Part shown: in pieces, positions 1 to 5,760 of the stretch
Layout of the letters: each line of letters opens with the position of its first letter
Position numbering within the stretch: position 1 is the stretch's first letter
Assembly (NCBI GenBank): GCA_051881775.1
Contig: JBJEQN010000067.1
Coordinates: 1-11,978 of the forward strand
From: UMGS363 sp051881775
GTDB lineage: Bacteria > Bacillota > Clostridia > Oscillospirales > Ruminococcaceae
Reading direction: 5' to 3'
Length of the DNA: 11,978 nucleotides
Position numbers and translations under genes: made by a program
Notes under the pieces: generated by a model
What the model saw: the letters and a program-made list of their open reading frames with translations, nothing else
Told to the model about the DNA's origin: nothing
The model's database searches: none

Positions 1-373
1 AAATATCGAGGATCCTTGCAGCTTCTTCAACCTTACGGCTGATCTCGTCCTTAGGAACCTTACGGAGCTTAAGACCGAAAGCCATGTTCTCGAAAACTGT
101 CATGTGAGGATACAGAGCGTAGTTCTGGAAAACCATCGCAATATCTCTGTCCTTAGGAGCAACATCGTTAACAAGACGGTCGCCGATGTAAAGCTCACCT
201 TCGGAAATTTCTTCAAGACCTGCGATCATACGAAGAGTCGTAGACTTACCGCATCCTGAAGGACCTACGAGGATGATGAACTCCTTATCCTTGATTTCAA
301 GGTTAACGTCTGAAACGGCAACAACACCGCCGGGGTATTTCTTATAAATTGAGCGAAGAGACAAACTTGCCAT
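1..373 (-). CDS. ugpC: Sugar ABC transporter ATP-binding protein, MsmX/UgpC type (5' part only)
   Basis: This is the nucleotide-binding subunit that powers carbohydrate ABC importers of the CUT1 class, acting as a dimer on the cytoplasmic face of the permease. Only the first 124 residues are in the window; the gene runs off the left edge. The Walker A motif GPSGCGKST is at about residues 37-45 and the Q-loop is VFQNYALYPHMTV with Gln83. That Q-loop text is typical of the MsmK/MsmX/UgpC/MalK group. The ABC signature, Walker B and the C-terminal regulatory domain lie outside, so the substrate cannot be judged. In Firmicutes such an ATPase often serves several sugar permeases and sits alone, which fits the lack of permease genes on its 5' side. 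The start MASLSLRSIY is supported by GGGAGG about 8 bases upstream (minus strand, 383-388). The symbol reflects common automatic naming, not a demonstrated glycerol-phosphate role. Confidence 0.93.
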   Translation of the reverse strand, partial: MASLSLRSIYKKYPGGVVAVSDVNLEIKDKEFIILVGPSGCGKSTTLRMIAGLEEISEGELYIGDRLVNDVAPKDRDIAMVFQNYALYPHMTVFENMAFGLKLRKVPKDEISRKVEEAARILDI

Positions 374-437
374 ATTAGCGGACCTCCCAAAATAAATAGT
401 CTTGCCGAAAATCTCTCGTACTCTCGGCTATGATAAT

Positions 438-467
438 ATAATACCAAATTTCCGCAGTAAATTTCAA
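438..467 (-). promoter_or_regulatory. Sigma-A-type promoter of the ABC ATPase gene
   Basis: Read on the minus strand, TTGAAA (462-467) and TATTAT (438-443) are separated by 18 bases. They lie about 65 bases upstream of the ABC ATPase start codon. The rest of the 172-base gap between the two minus-strand genes (374-545) is AT-rich. It holds only a weak, interrupted inverted repeat around 481-510 that I would not call a terminator with confidence. Confidence 0.6.
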
Positions 468-545
468 GTCACTTATTGACTAAACTTATAAAAAGTAATT
501 TATTTAGTTTGACGAAAAATTAACAGGACAAACGACTAATCCATT

Positions 546-1280
546 TTATTCCAAAAAACTTGTATAAATATTTTCAATTTCTTTGTGCAACATTTCCCGA
601 CATTCGCCCAAAGCAAGATTTTCATCAAGATCTACTCCGCCGATGCGTATTCGCTTTAAATACACTATCTTGTTGCCCACTGCCTCCGCCATACGCTTTA
701 TCTGGTGGTACATACCCTCGGCAATGGTTATGAGTGCCTCGTGCCTGTTGTCAAGAATTTCTATTTTTGCAGGAAGGCAGACATCCCCTCCGTCTATTTC
801 AAGACCCTTTTCAAAGGCGGAAATATAGCTGTCCTCCGCCTCCTTTTCAAACCGTGCGAAATACACCTTGCTGACATGGTGCTTGGGGGAAAGGATATTG
901 TGTGCAAGAACGCCGTCGTCGGTAATGAACACAAAGCCTTCGGTGTCCTTATCAAGCCTGCCTGCCGGAAACAGACCGTTCCTGCGCAGCTCCGGGGGAA
1001 GAAGCTCCAGCACAGTTCTTGATTCGCCGTCCTTTGTGGAGCAGACCACGCCCTGAGGCTTGTTCATCATTATATAAAGGTATTTGCGGTAGACTACTTC
1101 CCTACCCTCGGCGGTCACTTTGTCGTTTTCGGGGTCAATTTTCATATCGTACAGCTTGCCCACCGTTCCGTTGACGGTCACAAGGCGTTTTTTGATAAGC
1201 TCCTTTGCGTCGTTCCGTGAAATGCCAAGCTGCGCGGACAAAAACTTGTCAAGCCGCTGAAAACCGCTTTTTCCTGCCAT
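546..1280 (-). CDS. rsuA: 16S rRNA pseudouridine synthase, RsuA family
   Basis: Isomerises a specific uridine of 16S rRNA (U516 in E. coli numbering) to pseudouridine during small-subunit assembly in the cytoplasm. The 244-residue protein has an N-terminal S4 RNA-binding domain (about residues 7-60, LDKFLSAQLGISRNDAKELI). The RluA/RsuA catalytic domain follows, with the signature PAGRLDKDTEGFVFITDDG and catalytic Asp110. The following LSPKHHVSKVYFA resembles the SPRHH...K-Y segment of RsuA, which is why I prefer RsuA to RluB/RluF. Length is normal for the family. An in-frame extension to 1376 exists, but it would lie inside the upstream flavin reductase gene. The Met at 1280 has AGAGGTG six bases upstream and gives the normal S4 start. 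It begins 4 bases after the stop of the upstream gene, so translation is probably coupled. Confidence 0.93.
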   Translation of the reverse strand: MAGKSGFQRLDKFLSAQLGISRNDAKELIKKRLVTVNGTVGKLYDMKIDPENDKVTAEGREVVYRKYLYIMMNKPQGVVCSTKDGESRTVLELLPPELRRNGLFPAGRLDKDTEGFVFITDDGVLAHNILSPKHHVSKVYFARFEKEAEDSYISAFEKGLEIDGGDVCLPAKIEILDNRHEALITIAEGMYHQIKRMAEAVGNKIVYLKRIRIGGVDLDENLALGECREMLHKEIENIYTSFLE

Positions 1281-1284
1281 ATGC

Positions 1285-1890
1285 TCACCTCTTGTTACCC
1301 GTCTGAGGACGGTTGTAAGACTTGTTTTTCTGCTTTTTTGCAACGGAATAGCCGAACTCTCCCAGCTTTCTGCCAAGGGAGAAATATTCGCCGTGAGAAT
1401 ACGCCATAAGTCCTGCCTGCTGAAGATTTATCTTACCCTTGCTGTCGATATAGCGTTCATCGGCGTTTACGGCGGTAATTTCGGCAATAAACATATCGTG
1501 TGTACCCAGGGGCTTAATTTCCACCACCTTACATTCAAGGGAAAGAGGGCTTTCGGCAATAACGGGAGCGGACACCGTACCTGCCGCTTCAAGGTGCAGA
1601 CCACATTTTGCCGCCTTGTCCATATCCCGTCCGCTTTTTACGCCGCAGAAGTCGGCTTCACGGACAAGCTTTGACGTTGTAAGATTTATAACGAACTCCC
1701 CCGACTCCTTTATAATGCCGTAGGAATGACGGGAGGGCCGGACGGAGATATATGTCATAGGCGGCTTGGTGTTTATAATGCCCGTCCACGCAACAGTCAG
1801 TATATTTGCTTTTTCAAGTGTTCCGCAGGACACCATTACCGCAGGCAGCGGCGACAGCAGCGTTCCCGGATTCAATATTTTTCTTCCCAT
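1285..1890 (-). CDS. Flavin reductase-like (flavoredoxin family) FMN-binding protein
   Basis: A 201-residue member of the flavin reductase-like domain family (DIM6/NTAB, flavoredoxin group), which bind FMN in a split beta-barrel and reduce flavin or pass electrons. Visible family segments are LSPLPAVMVSCG near the N-terminus, NILTVAWTGIINTKPPMTYI, SVRPSRHSYGIIKESGEFVI, the DFCGVKSGRDMDK region, and AGLMAYSHGEYFSLG near residue 165. The C-terminal tail (KKQKNKSYNRPQTGNKR) is basic and probably disordered. The start at 1890 has AAGGCGG six bases upstream. It is the first gene of a two-gene operon with rsuA, and I see no functional link between the two. The physiological electron acceptor cannot be read from sequence. 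Confidence 0.9.
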   Translation of the reverse strand: MGRKILNPGTLLSPLPAVMVSCGTLEKANILTVAWTGIINTKPPMTYISVRPSRHSYGIIKESGEFVINLTTSKLVREADFCGVKSGRDMDKAAKCGLHLEAAGTVSAPVIAESPLSLECKVVEIKPLGTHDMFIAEITAVNADERYIDSKGKINLQQAGLMAYSHGEYFSLGRKLGEFGYSVAKKQKNKSYNRPQTGNKR

Positions 1891-1925
1891 TTTATACCGC
1901 CTTCATAATAATACTTGCTCCATTA

Positions 1926-1954
1926 ATTTTATCACAAAGCCGATAAATTATCAA
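1926..1954 (-). promoter_or_regulatory. Sigma-A-type promoter of the flavin reductase-rsuA operon
   Basis: On the minus strand TTGATA (1949-1954), a 17-base spacer and TAAAAT (1926-1931) lie 36 bases upstream of the flavin reductase start codon. No other promoter is seen before rsuA, supporting co-transcription. Confidence 0.7.
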
Positions 1955-1969
1955 TATCAAATTCCAATT

Positions 1970-2250
1970 TGGAAAGTTGAAAGTGGAAAGTGGAATTGTT
2001 TTAAATTCGGAATGAGGAATTATTTTTAATTTGGAATGTGGAAAGTGAAAAGTGGAATTATGGTATCGCCTGCGGCGATGTTATTTTCAAATTAATTTTA
2101 AACTTCGTGAGCGAAGCGAACACCTTAATTATTCATTATTCACTATTCATTCTTCATTATTAATTAAAGCGCAGCGCCCATAATTCCACTTTCAACTTTC
2201 CACTTTCAACATTTAAAACAACTCCACTCTTCACTCTCCACACTCCAAAC
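1970..2250. repeat. Palindromic MITE-like intergenic repeat
   Basis: This gene-free stretch is a large imperfect inverted repeat. The best-matched arms are 2040-2063 and 2178-2201 (24 bases, 2 mismatches), ending inward in GGAATTATGG / CCATAATTCC. Looser similarity continues outward on both sides: both flanks contain GGA(A/G)TTGTTTTAAAT and runs of GGAAAGTGG-type motifs. Inside are two small hairpins: 2065-2079 (6-bp stem, ATCGCC/GGCGAT) and 2103-2116 (5-bp stem, CTTCG/CGAAG). They are followed by a degenerate tandem run of ATTCATT-like units (about 2126-2165). I see no coding capacity. The shape fits the non-autonomous palindromic elements scattered in Oscillospiraceae intergenic DNA; no transposase is present. 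Confidence 0.7.
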
Positions 2251-2268
2251 TTAATAAAAAACTTTCTC

Positions 2269-2297
2269 TTGATTTTAGTATGAAAATGTGGTAAAAT
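2269..2297 (+). promoter_or_regulatory. Sigma-A-type promoter of fabV
   Basis: TTGATT (2269-2274), a 17-base spacer and TAAAAT (2292-2297) lie 40 bases upstream of the fabV start. The ribosome binding site AGGAG is at 2326-2330, 7 bases before the ATG. Confidence 0.75.
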
Positions 2298-2337
2298 CAA
2301 ACTGTATCATTAATCTTAATAAAAAAGGAGAAACGTT

Positions 2338-3519
2338 ATGATAGTTAAACCTAAGATAAGAGGCTTTATCTGCACAACGGCGCACCCTGTCGGCTGTGAC
2401 GCAGCAGTTAAGGCGCAGATAGATTATGTCAAGGCTCAGGGAAAGACAGAGGGCGCTAAAAAGGTGCTTGTAATAGGCTCTTCCATGGGCTACGGTCTTG
2501 CTTCAAGAATTTCCGCAGCCTTTTCCTGCGGCGCTGCGACCTTGGGCGTTATTTTTGACAAGCCGGGCAGCGAGGGCAGAACAGGCTCCGCAGGCTGGTA
2601 CAACACCGCCGCTTTTGAAAAATACGCTCACGCAGAGGGACTTTATGCAAAGACGATCAACGGTGACGCTTTCTCTCAGGGCATAAAGGACGAGGTTATC
2701 GAGCTTATCAAAAAGGATCTGGGCAAGATAGACCTGCTTGTGTACAGCCTTGCCGCTCCGAGAAGAACTCTTGCTGACGGAACAACGGTATCTTCCGTGC
2801 TTAAAACTACAGGCGCAAGCTACACCAACAAGACCATCGACCTTAAAAATATGACCGTTTCCGACGTTACCATCGACCCTGCTACCGATGAGGAGATCGA
2901 CGCTACCGTTAAGGTAATGGGCGGCGAGGACTGGCTGGACTGGGTAAAGCAGCTCAAAGCAGCAGGAGTGCTGGAAGACAACGCACTTACACTTGCTTAT
3001 TCCTATATCGGACCCGAGCTTACACACCCTATGTATTATGAAGGCTCAATAGGCAGAGCAAAGGCTCACCTTGCGGCAACGGCAAAGCAGATAACTGCAG
3101 AAGTTCCCGGCGTAACGGCTTACGTTTCGGTGAACAAGGCGCTTGTTACACAGTCAAGCTCCGCAATACCCATTGTTCCCCTTTACATTTCCATTCTTTA
3201 TAAGGTAATGAAGAAAGCAGGACTTCACGAAGGCTGTATCGAGCAGATGCAGAGACTTTTCTCCAAGAAGGTCTACGGCGGAAGCGTTGAAACGGACAGT
3301 GAGGGTCTTATCCGTATGGACGATTGGGAAATGCGTCCCGAGATACAGAAAGAGGTGTCCGACCTCTGGGATAAGATAAACGGGGACAACCTTGACGAAT
3401 GTGCGGATATTGCAGGCTATCAGCGTGAGTTCAACGAGATATTCGGATTTGACGTTGACGGCGTTGATTACGAAGCAGACGTTGACACGGCTGTAGGTAT
3501 TGAAAGTATAGCAGAATAA
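2338..3519 (+). CDS. fabV: Trans-2-enoyl-CoA/ACP reductase (NADH), FabV/Ter family
   Basis: Reduces the trans-2 double bond of enoyl-ACP (fatty-acid elongation) or enoyl-CoA such as crotonyl-CoA (Ter), using NAD(P)H, in the cytoplasm. The 393-residue length is normal for this large short-chain-dehydrogenase-like family. The N-terminus MIVKPKIRGFICTTAHPVGC is a family hallmark. The nucleotide-binding loop is GSSMGYGLASR at residues 47-57. The catalytic Tyr-x8-Lys is Tyr233...Lys242 in PMYYEGSIGRAK. The segment SLAAPRR at 137-143 is also typical. The gene stands alone with its own promoter and is followed at once by hairpin-rich repeat DNA. No fab, acyl-CoA dehydrogenase or butyrate genes are beside it, so ACP versus CoA substrate cannot be decided from context. 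Confidence 0.96.
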   Translation: MIVKPKIRGFICTTAHPVGCDAAVKAQIDYVKAQGKTEGAKKVLVIGSSMGYGLASRISAAFSCGAATLGVIFDKPGSEGRTGSAGWYNTAAFEKYAHAEGLYAKTINGDAFSQGIKDEVIELIKKDLGKIDLLVYSLAAPRRTLADGTTVSSVLKTTGASYTNKTIDLKNMTVSDVTIDPATDEEIDATVKVMGGEDWLDWVKQLKAAGVLEDNALTLAYSYIGPELTHPMYYEGSIGRAKAHLAATAKQITAEVPGVTAYVSVNKALVTQSSSAIPIVPLYISILYKVMKKAGLHEGCIEQMQRLFSKKVYGGSVETDSEGLIRMDDWEMRPEIQKEVSDLWDKINGDNLDECADIAGYQREFNEIFGFDVDGVDYEADVDTAVGIESIAE

Positions 3520-3547
3520 AAAACCGAAAGCGAAGCATAACGGGATT

Positions 3548-3614
3548 CCAAAGGGACGAGTCCCTTTGGCGAGGGTCAAGGGGCGAGGAGCCCCTTGTCG
3601 CTCCCGCAGGAGCG
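3548..3614 (+). repeat. Three tandem hairpins directly downstream of fabV
   Basis: Three perfect stem-loops stand in a row: 3548-3569 (9-bp stem CCAAAGGGA, loop CGAG), 3577-3597 (8-bp stem CAAGGGGC, loop GAGGA) and 3599-3614 (6-bp stem CGCTCC, loop CGCA). They begin about 30 bases after the fabV stop. None is followed by a good run of T, so they are not classic Rho-independent terminators. They could still stabilise the mRNA 3' end or help termination. Confidence 0.75.
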
Positions 3615-3678
3615 AAACTCCCCTAAAGTAAGGCATAACGCATTGTAAATTAAAAACAAGCAAACAATCAAACCCCAA

Positions 3679-3760
3679 GGCGCAATTCACATTCAAAAGA
3701 GGAACCGAGAAAGGCTTTGTACAACACAAAACCTGCGGAACCGACTATGTGAATTGCGCC
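3679..3760. repeat. 82-base element with 14-bp terminal inverted repeats, copy 1
   Basis: Begins GGCGCAATTCACAT (3679-3692) and ends with its exact reverse complement (3747-3760). The interior (AGGAACC..., ACACAAAACCTG...) closely matches the reverse complement of copy 2 at 4054-4136. The form is that of a very small non-coding mobile-like element. Confidence 0.75.
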
Positions 3761-3789
3761 ATTTCTTACATATTACAATAAAGTACCCT

Positions 3790-3832
3790 CGGATAAAAAT
3801 ATACCGAGCGCAACGAGGTGTATTTTTATCCG
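3790..3832. repeat. 16-bp hairpin, left arm of the giant palindrome
   Basis: CGGATAAAAATATACC (3790-3805) pairs with 3817-3832, with one G-T type mismatch, around an 11-base loop. The counterpart in the other arm is the hairpin at 3984-4024. Confidence 0.75.
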
Positions 3833-3900
3833 ACACGACAAATTTAATGCGGAATGCGGAATTATGTCCGTTTTACCTTGATATGCCGTGTAAGCAAAAC

Positions 3901-3919
3901 GGGCGCACACTGTGCGCCC
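3901..3919. repeat. Central GGGCGCACA palindrome
   Basis: A perfect 9-bp stem (GGGCGCACA / TGTGCGCCC) with a single-base loop stands at the centre of the giant palindrome and is flanked by CCTACA. Read on the minus strand it is TGTAGGGGCGCA...TGCGCCCG. From general knowledge this resembles an intergenic palindrome class common in Clostridia; that link is recollection, not a search. Confidence 0.7.
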
Positions 3920-3983
3920 CTACAGAAAGATTGCGAAAAATGCTGATTTTGTGCGGAAAAATTACCGGCAAAATATGCTGTGT

Positions 3984-4024
3984 CGGATAAAATGCACATC
4001 GCTTCGCTCTGTACATTTTATCCG
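3984..4024. repeat. 15-bp hairpin, right arm of the giant palindrome
   Basis: CGGATAAAATGCACA (3984-3998) pairs with 4010-4024, with one mismatch, around an 11-base loop TCGCTTCGCTC. Both hairpins keep an 11-base loop although the loop sequences differ. Confidence 0.7.
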
Positions 4025-4053
4025 AGGGTACTTTATCTTGATATGTAAGAATA

Positions 4054-4136
4054 GGCGCAATTCACATTGGTCGGTTTTACAAGTTTTGTGTTATGCAACA
4101 CTTTGCTTGGTTCCTTTTTTGAATGTGAATTGCGCC
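4054..4136. repeat. 83-base element with terminal inverted repeats, copy 2 (inverted)
   Basis: The reverse complement of this segment matches copy 1 at 3679-3760 across its length, with several substitutions. It carries the same GGCGCAATTCACAT ends. Confidence 0.75.
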
Positions 4137-4199
4137 TTTGATTTTTTACTTTATTTGTTTTTGCCGTTACTTTGCGTTGCACCTTAGTTCAGGAGATTT

Positions 4200-4235
4200 C
4201 GCTCTCTGCGGAGAGCGACAATGGGGCGCTGCCCC
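4200..4235 (-). repeat. Tandem hairpins downstream of the ATPase gene
   Basis: 4200-4217 is a perfect 7-bp stem (CGCTCTC/GAGAGCG, loop TGCG) and 4223-4235 a 5-bp stem (GGGGC/GCCCC, loop GCT). They correspond to the second and third hairpins downstream of fabV, in the sense orientation of the minus-strand ATPase gene. The block joining them to the ATPase stop (4299-4327) also matches the DNA just after fabV. Confidence 0.65.
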
Positions 4236-4328
4236 CTTGACCCCTGCCACCCTTTGAAAAGCGTGGACGTAAACTTTATTCCGCTTCGTGGTGGGGTTTC
4301 CCTTTGGAATCCCGTTATTGCTTCGCTG

Positions 4329-5513
4329 TCACATCTCCGCCATAACGGATTCAACAAAGTGCTTTGCCGCACGTCCGCTTCTGCCGTTTCTTCTGAGGGC
4401 GAAAGCCTCCGCACGGACAAGCATTTCCTCGGTACATTCGATGCCCTTTTCGGCAGCTATGGACTTCACTATGTTAAGGTATGCTTCCTTATCCGGCTTA
4501 AGGAATGCGACCTTTAAGCCGAAGCGCTCCGAAAGGGAGATAAGCTCTTCCCTTGTGTCGCCTGCATGGATATCGTCACCGTCACGGTCGGAGAAGCGCT
4601 CCTTCACAAGATGCCGTCTGTTGCTTGTTGCGTAGATAACAAGGTTAGGTGTCTTGGCGGAAACGGAGCCTTCCAGAACTGCTTTGAGAGAGCTGAAATT
4701 ATCATCGTCCGAGGAGAAGGAAACATCGTCCACGAAAACTATGAATTTAAGCGGATTTTTTGCTATCTTTTCGATAACGTCCGGCAGCTCGGGAAGCTGG
4801 GATTTGCTCAATTCGATAAGGCGCAGACCCATATCCTTGTACTCGTTTGCCACAGCCTTGACCGTTGAGGATTTGCCCGTGCCTGCGTCGCCGTAAAGAA
4901 GGACGTTTGCCGCAGGCTTGTCGTTAAGCAGGGCAAGGGTGTTGTTTATGACCTTATTACGTTCAAGCTCGTAGCCCGAAAGCTGTGAAAGCCGCTGTGG
5001 GTCGGGGTTCTTAACGGGAACAAGCCTGCCGTCTTTAAGGGTAAAGGTATGGTACTTTGCAAAAATGCCGTAGCCCTTTGAGGAAAGGCAGGACATACGC
5101 TGTCTGTACGCTTCAAGGAAGTCGGTCTCATCCGTTTTCCAGCCTGCAAAAGCGTAAACGGCGTTTTCTCCCATAGCATCGCTTACCATTCCGGGAGTTA
5201 GCCCTGCGATCTCCTGAAGCACGGCAAGCTCTGCCTTTGCAGCCTTTTCAATGCACTCGGGTACTTCTTCATATGCGGCAAGACGAAGCATAAACGGGTT
5301 TTCGTCCTCCGTTACCTTTTCAAGTATGCAGGAAGTAAGGTTATCCGTGCGCTTGTAAAGAGAGTTCACAAACTCGCCGTAGTTTACGGGAGTAGGGTCT
5401 TTGAGCAGTTCAAGCAATTTGCTCACGGTCTCGTCTTCAAGTATTCCTCTGAATACGGAAAGCGCCTCCAGCCTTTCAGCATAGGGCGCAAGAATATTGT
5501 TGTTCATATCCAT
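4329..5513 (-). CDS. DUF815-type P-loop ATPase
   Basis: A 394-residue cytoplasmic ATPase of the AAA-like DUF815 group, whose biological role is not established. The N-terminal half (about 1-175) is helical and lacks a motif I recognise. The C-terminal half is the ATPase: Walker A GDAGTGKSS at 208-216, preceded by ANVLLY, Walker B FIVFVDDVSF at 257-266, and a sensor-1-like ATSNRRHLV at 295-303. An acidic/basic loop FSDRDGDDIHAGD follows. The lid region near the C-terminus includes RRNGRSGRAAKHFV. The start could be Met1 (5513) or Met3 (5507). AAGAGA precedes both at 3-4 and 9-10 bases, so two residues are uncertain. It is a single-gene unit with its own promoter, and no neighbour suggests a partner. 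Confidence 0.88.
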   Translation of the reverse strand: MDMNNNILAPYAERLEALSVFRGILEDETVSKLLELLKDPTPVNYGEFVNSLYKRTDNLTSCILEKVTEDENPFMLRLAAYEEVPECIEKAAKAELAVLQEIAGLTPGMVSDAMGENAVYAFAGWKTDETDFLEAYRQRMSCLSSKGYGIFAKYHTFTLKDGRLVPVKNPDPQRLSQLSGYELERNKVINNTLALLNDKPAANVLLYGDAGTGKSSTVKAVANEYKDMGLRLIELSKSQLPELPDVIEKIAKNPLKFIVFVDDVSFSSDDDNFSSLKAVLEGSVSAKTPNLVIYATSNRRHLVKERFSDRDGDDIHAGDTREELISLSERFGLKVAFLKPDKEAYLNIVKSIAAEKGIECTEEMLVRAEAFALRRNGRSGRAAKHFVESVMAEM

Positions 5514-5543
5514 TATCTCTTTTCGGTTTAAATTTCAAGTATA

Positions 5544-5571
5544 ATTATAGCACTTTTCCGCCGAAAAGCAA
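5544..5571 (-). promoter_or_regulatory. Sigma-A-type promoter of the DUF815 ATPase gene
   Basis: On the minus strand TTGCTT (5566-5571), a 16-base spacer and a perfect TATAAT (5544-5549) lie about 30 bases upstream of the start. A 6-bp inverted repeat (CTTTTC/GAAAAG, 5554-5569) occupies the spacer and part of the -35. It could be an operator, but it is short. Confidence 0.65.
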
Positions 5572-5697
5572 TGAAATGCCGTCTGATTCAATATTTCTGA
5601 CAAAATATCCCCTTTACAGACCCTCTGCAATGTAAATTTTGCTGCCGAAGAAGCGTTTTTCATACTTTTGCACAATATATCGACGAAAAATTTTATG

Positions 5698-5726
5698 TTG
5701 CAAAAAATATGCGGTTGTGATATAAT
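5698..5726 (+). promoter_or_regulatory. Sigma-A-type promoter of the U32-like gene pair
   Basis: TTGCAA (5698-5703), a 17-base spacer and a perfect TATAAT (5721-5726) precede the first gene by 35 bases. The ribosome binding site AGGAGA is at 5749-5754. Confidence 0.8.
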
Positions 5727-5760
5727 TTTTATATATTAACTTCACTTTAGGAGATATGCT

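Larger units (their letters stand above)
3530..4327. repeat. Giant imperfect palindrome filling the fabV/ATPase convergent intergenic region
   Basis: The gap between the two convergent genes is one long inverted repeat. The left arm (3530-3837) and right arm (3980-4327, reversed) match in order along nearly their whole length, with scattered substitutions and some indels. They surround a 142-base centre (3838-3979). Reading inward, both arms contain a block starting GCGAAGCA(A)TAACGGGATTCC, then GGTCAAGGGG-type hairpins. A loosely matched A-rich stretch, an 82-83-base element with GGCGCAATTCACAT ends, and a CGGATAAAA hairpin block follow. The right arm has an extra segment (about 4254-4298) in place of the first hairpin of the left arm. 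I found no credible protein in it; the short open frames are by-products of the palindrome. Confidence 0.85.

Noticed and set aside
265..447. Minus-strand 60-codon frame at the start of the window
   Set aside because: It overlaps the ABC ATPase gene in another frame and includes its promoter; the ATPase frame has Walker A, Q-loop and a good ribosome binding site.
481..510. Terminator for rsuA in the AT-rich gap
   Set aside because: The CTAAA...TTTAG inverted repeat is only 5 bp before mismatches begin and lacks GC; not convincing.
1281..1376. N-terminal extension of the pseudouridine synthase
   Set aside because: It lies within the flavin reductase gene and adds 32 residues ahead of a normal S4 start; the internal Met has a strong ribosome binding site.
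3154..3729. 191-codon minus-strand frame over the fabV 3' end and repeat
   Set aside because: The antisense frame mirrors fabV codon bias and runs into palindrome DNA; no family features.
3754..4187. Open frames of 78 and 91 codons inside the giant palindrome
   Set aside because: They run across hairpins and symmetric repeats, lack convincing ribosome binding sites and resemble no protein; they are by-products of repeat DNA.
3530..4327. CRISPR array
   Set aside because: Repeats are inverted and of mixed type, not regularly spaced direct repeats with unique spacers; no cas gene is present.
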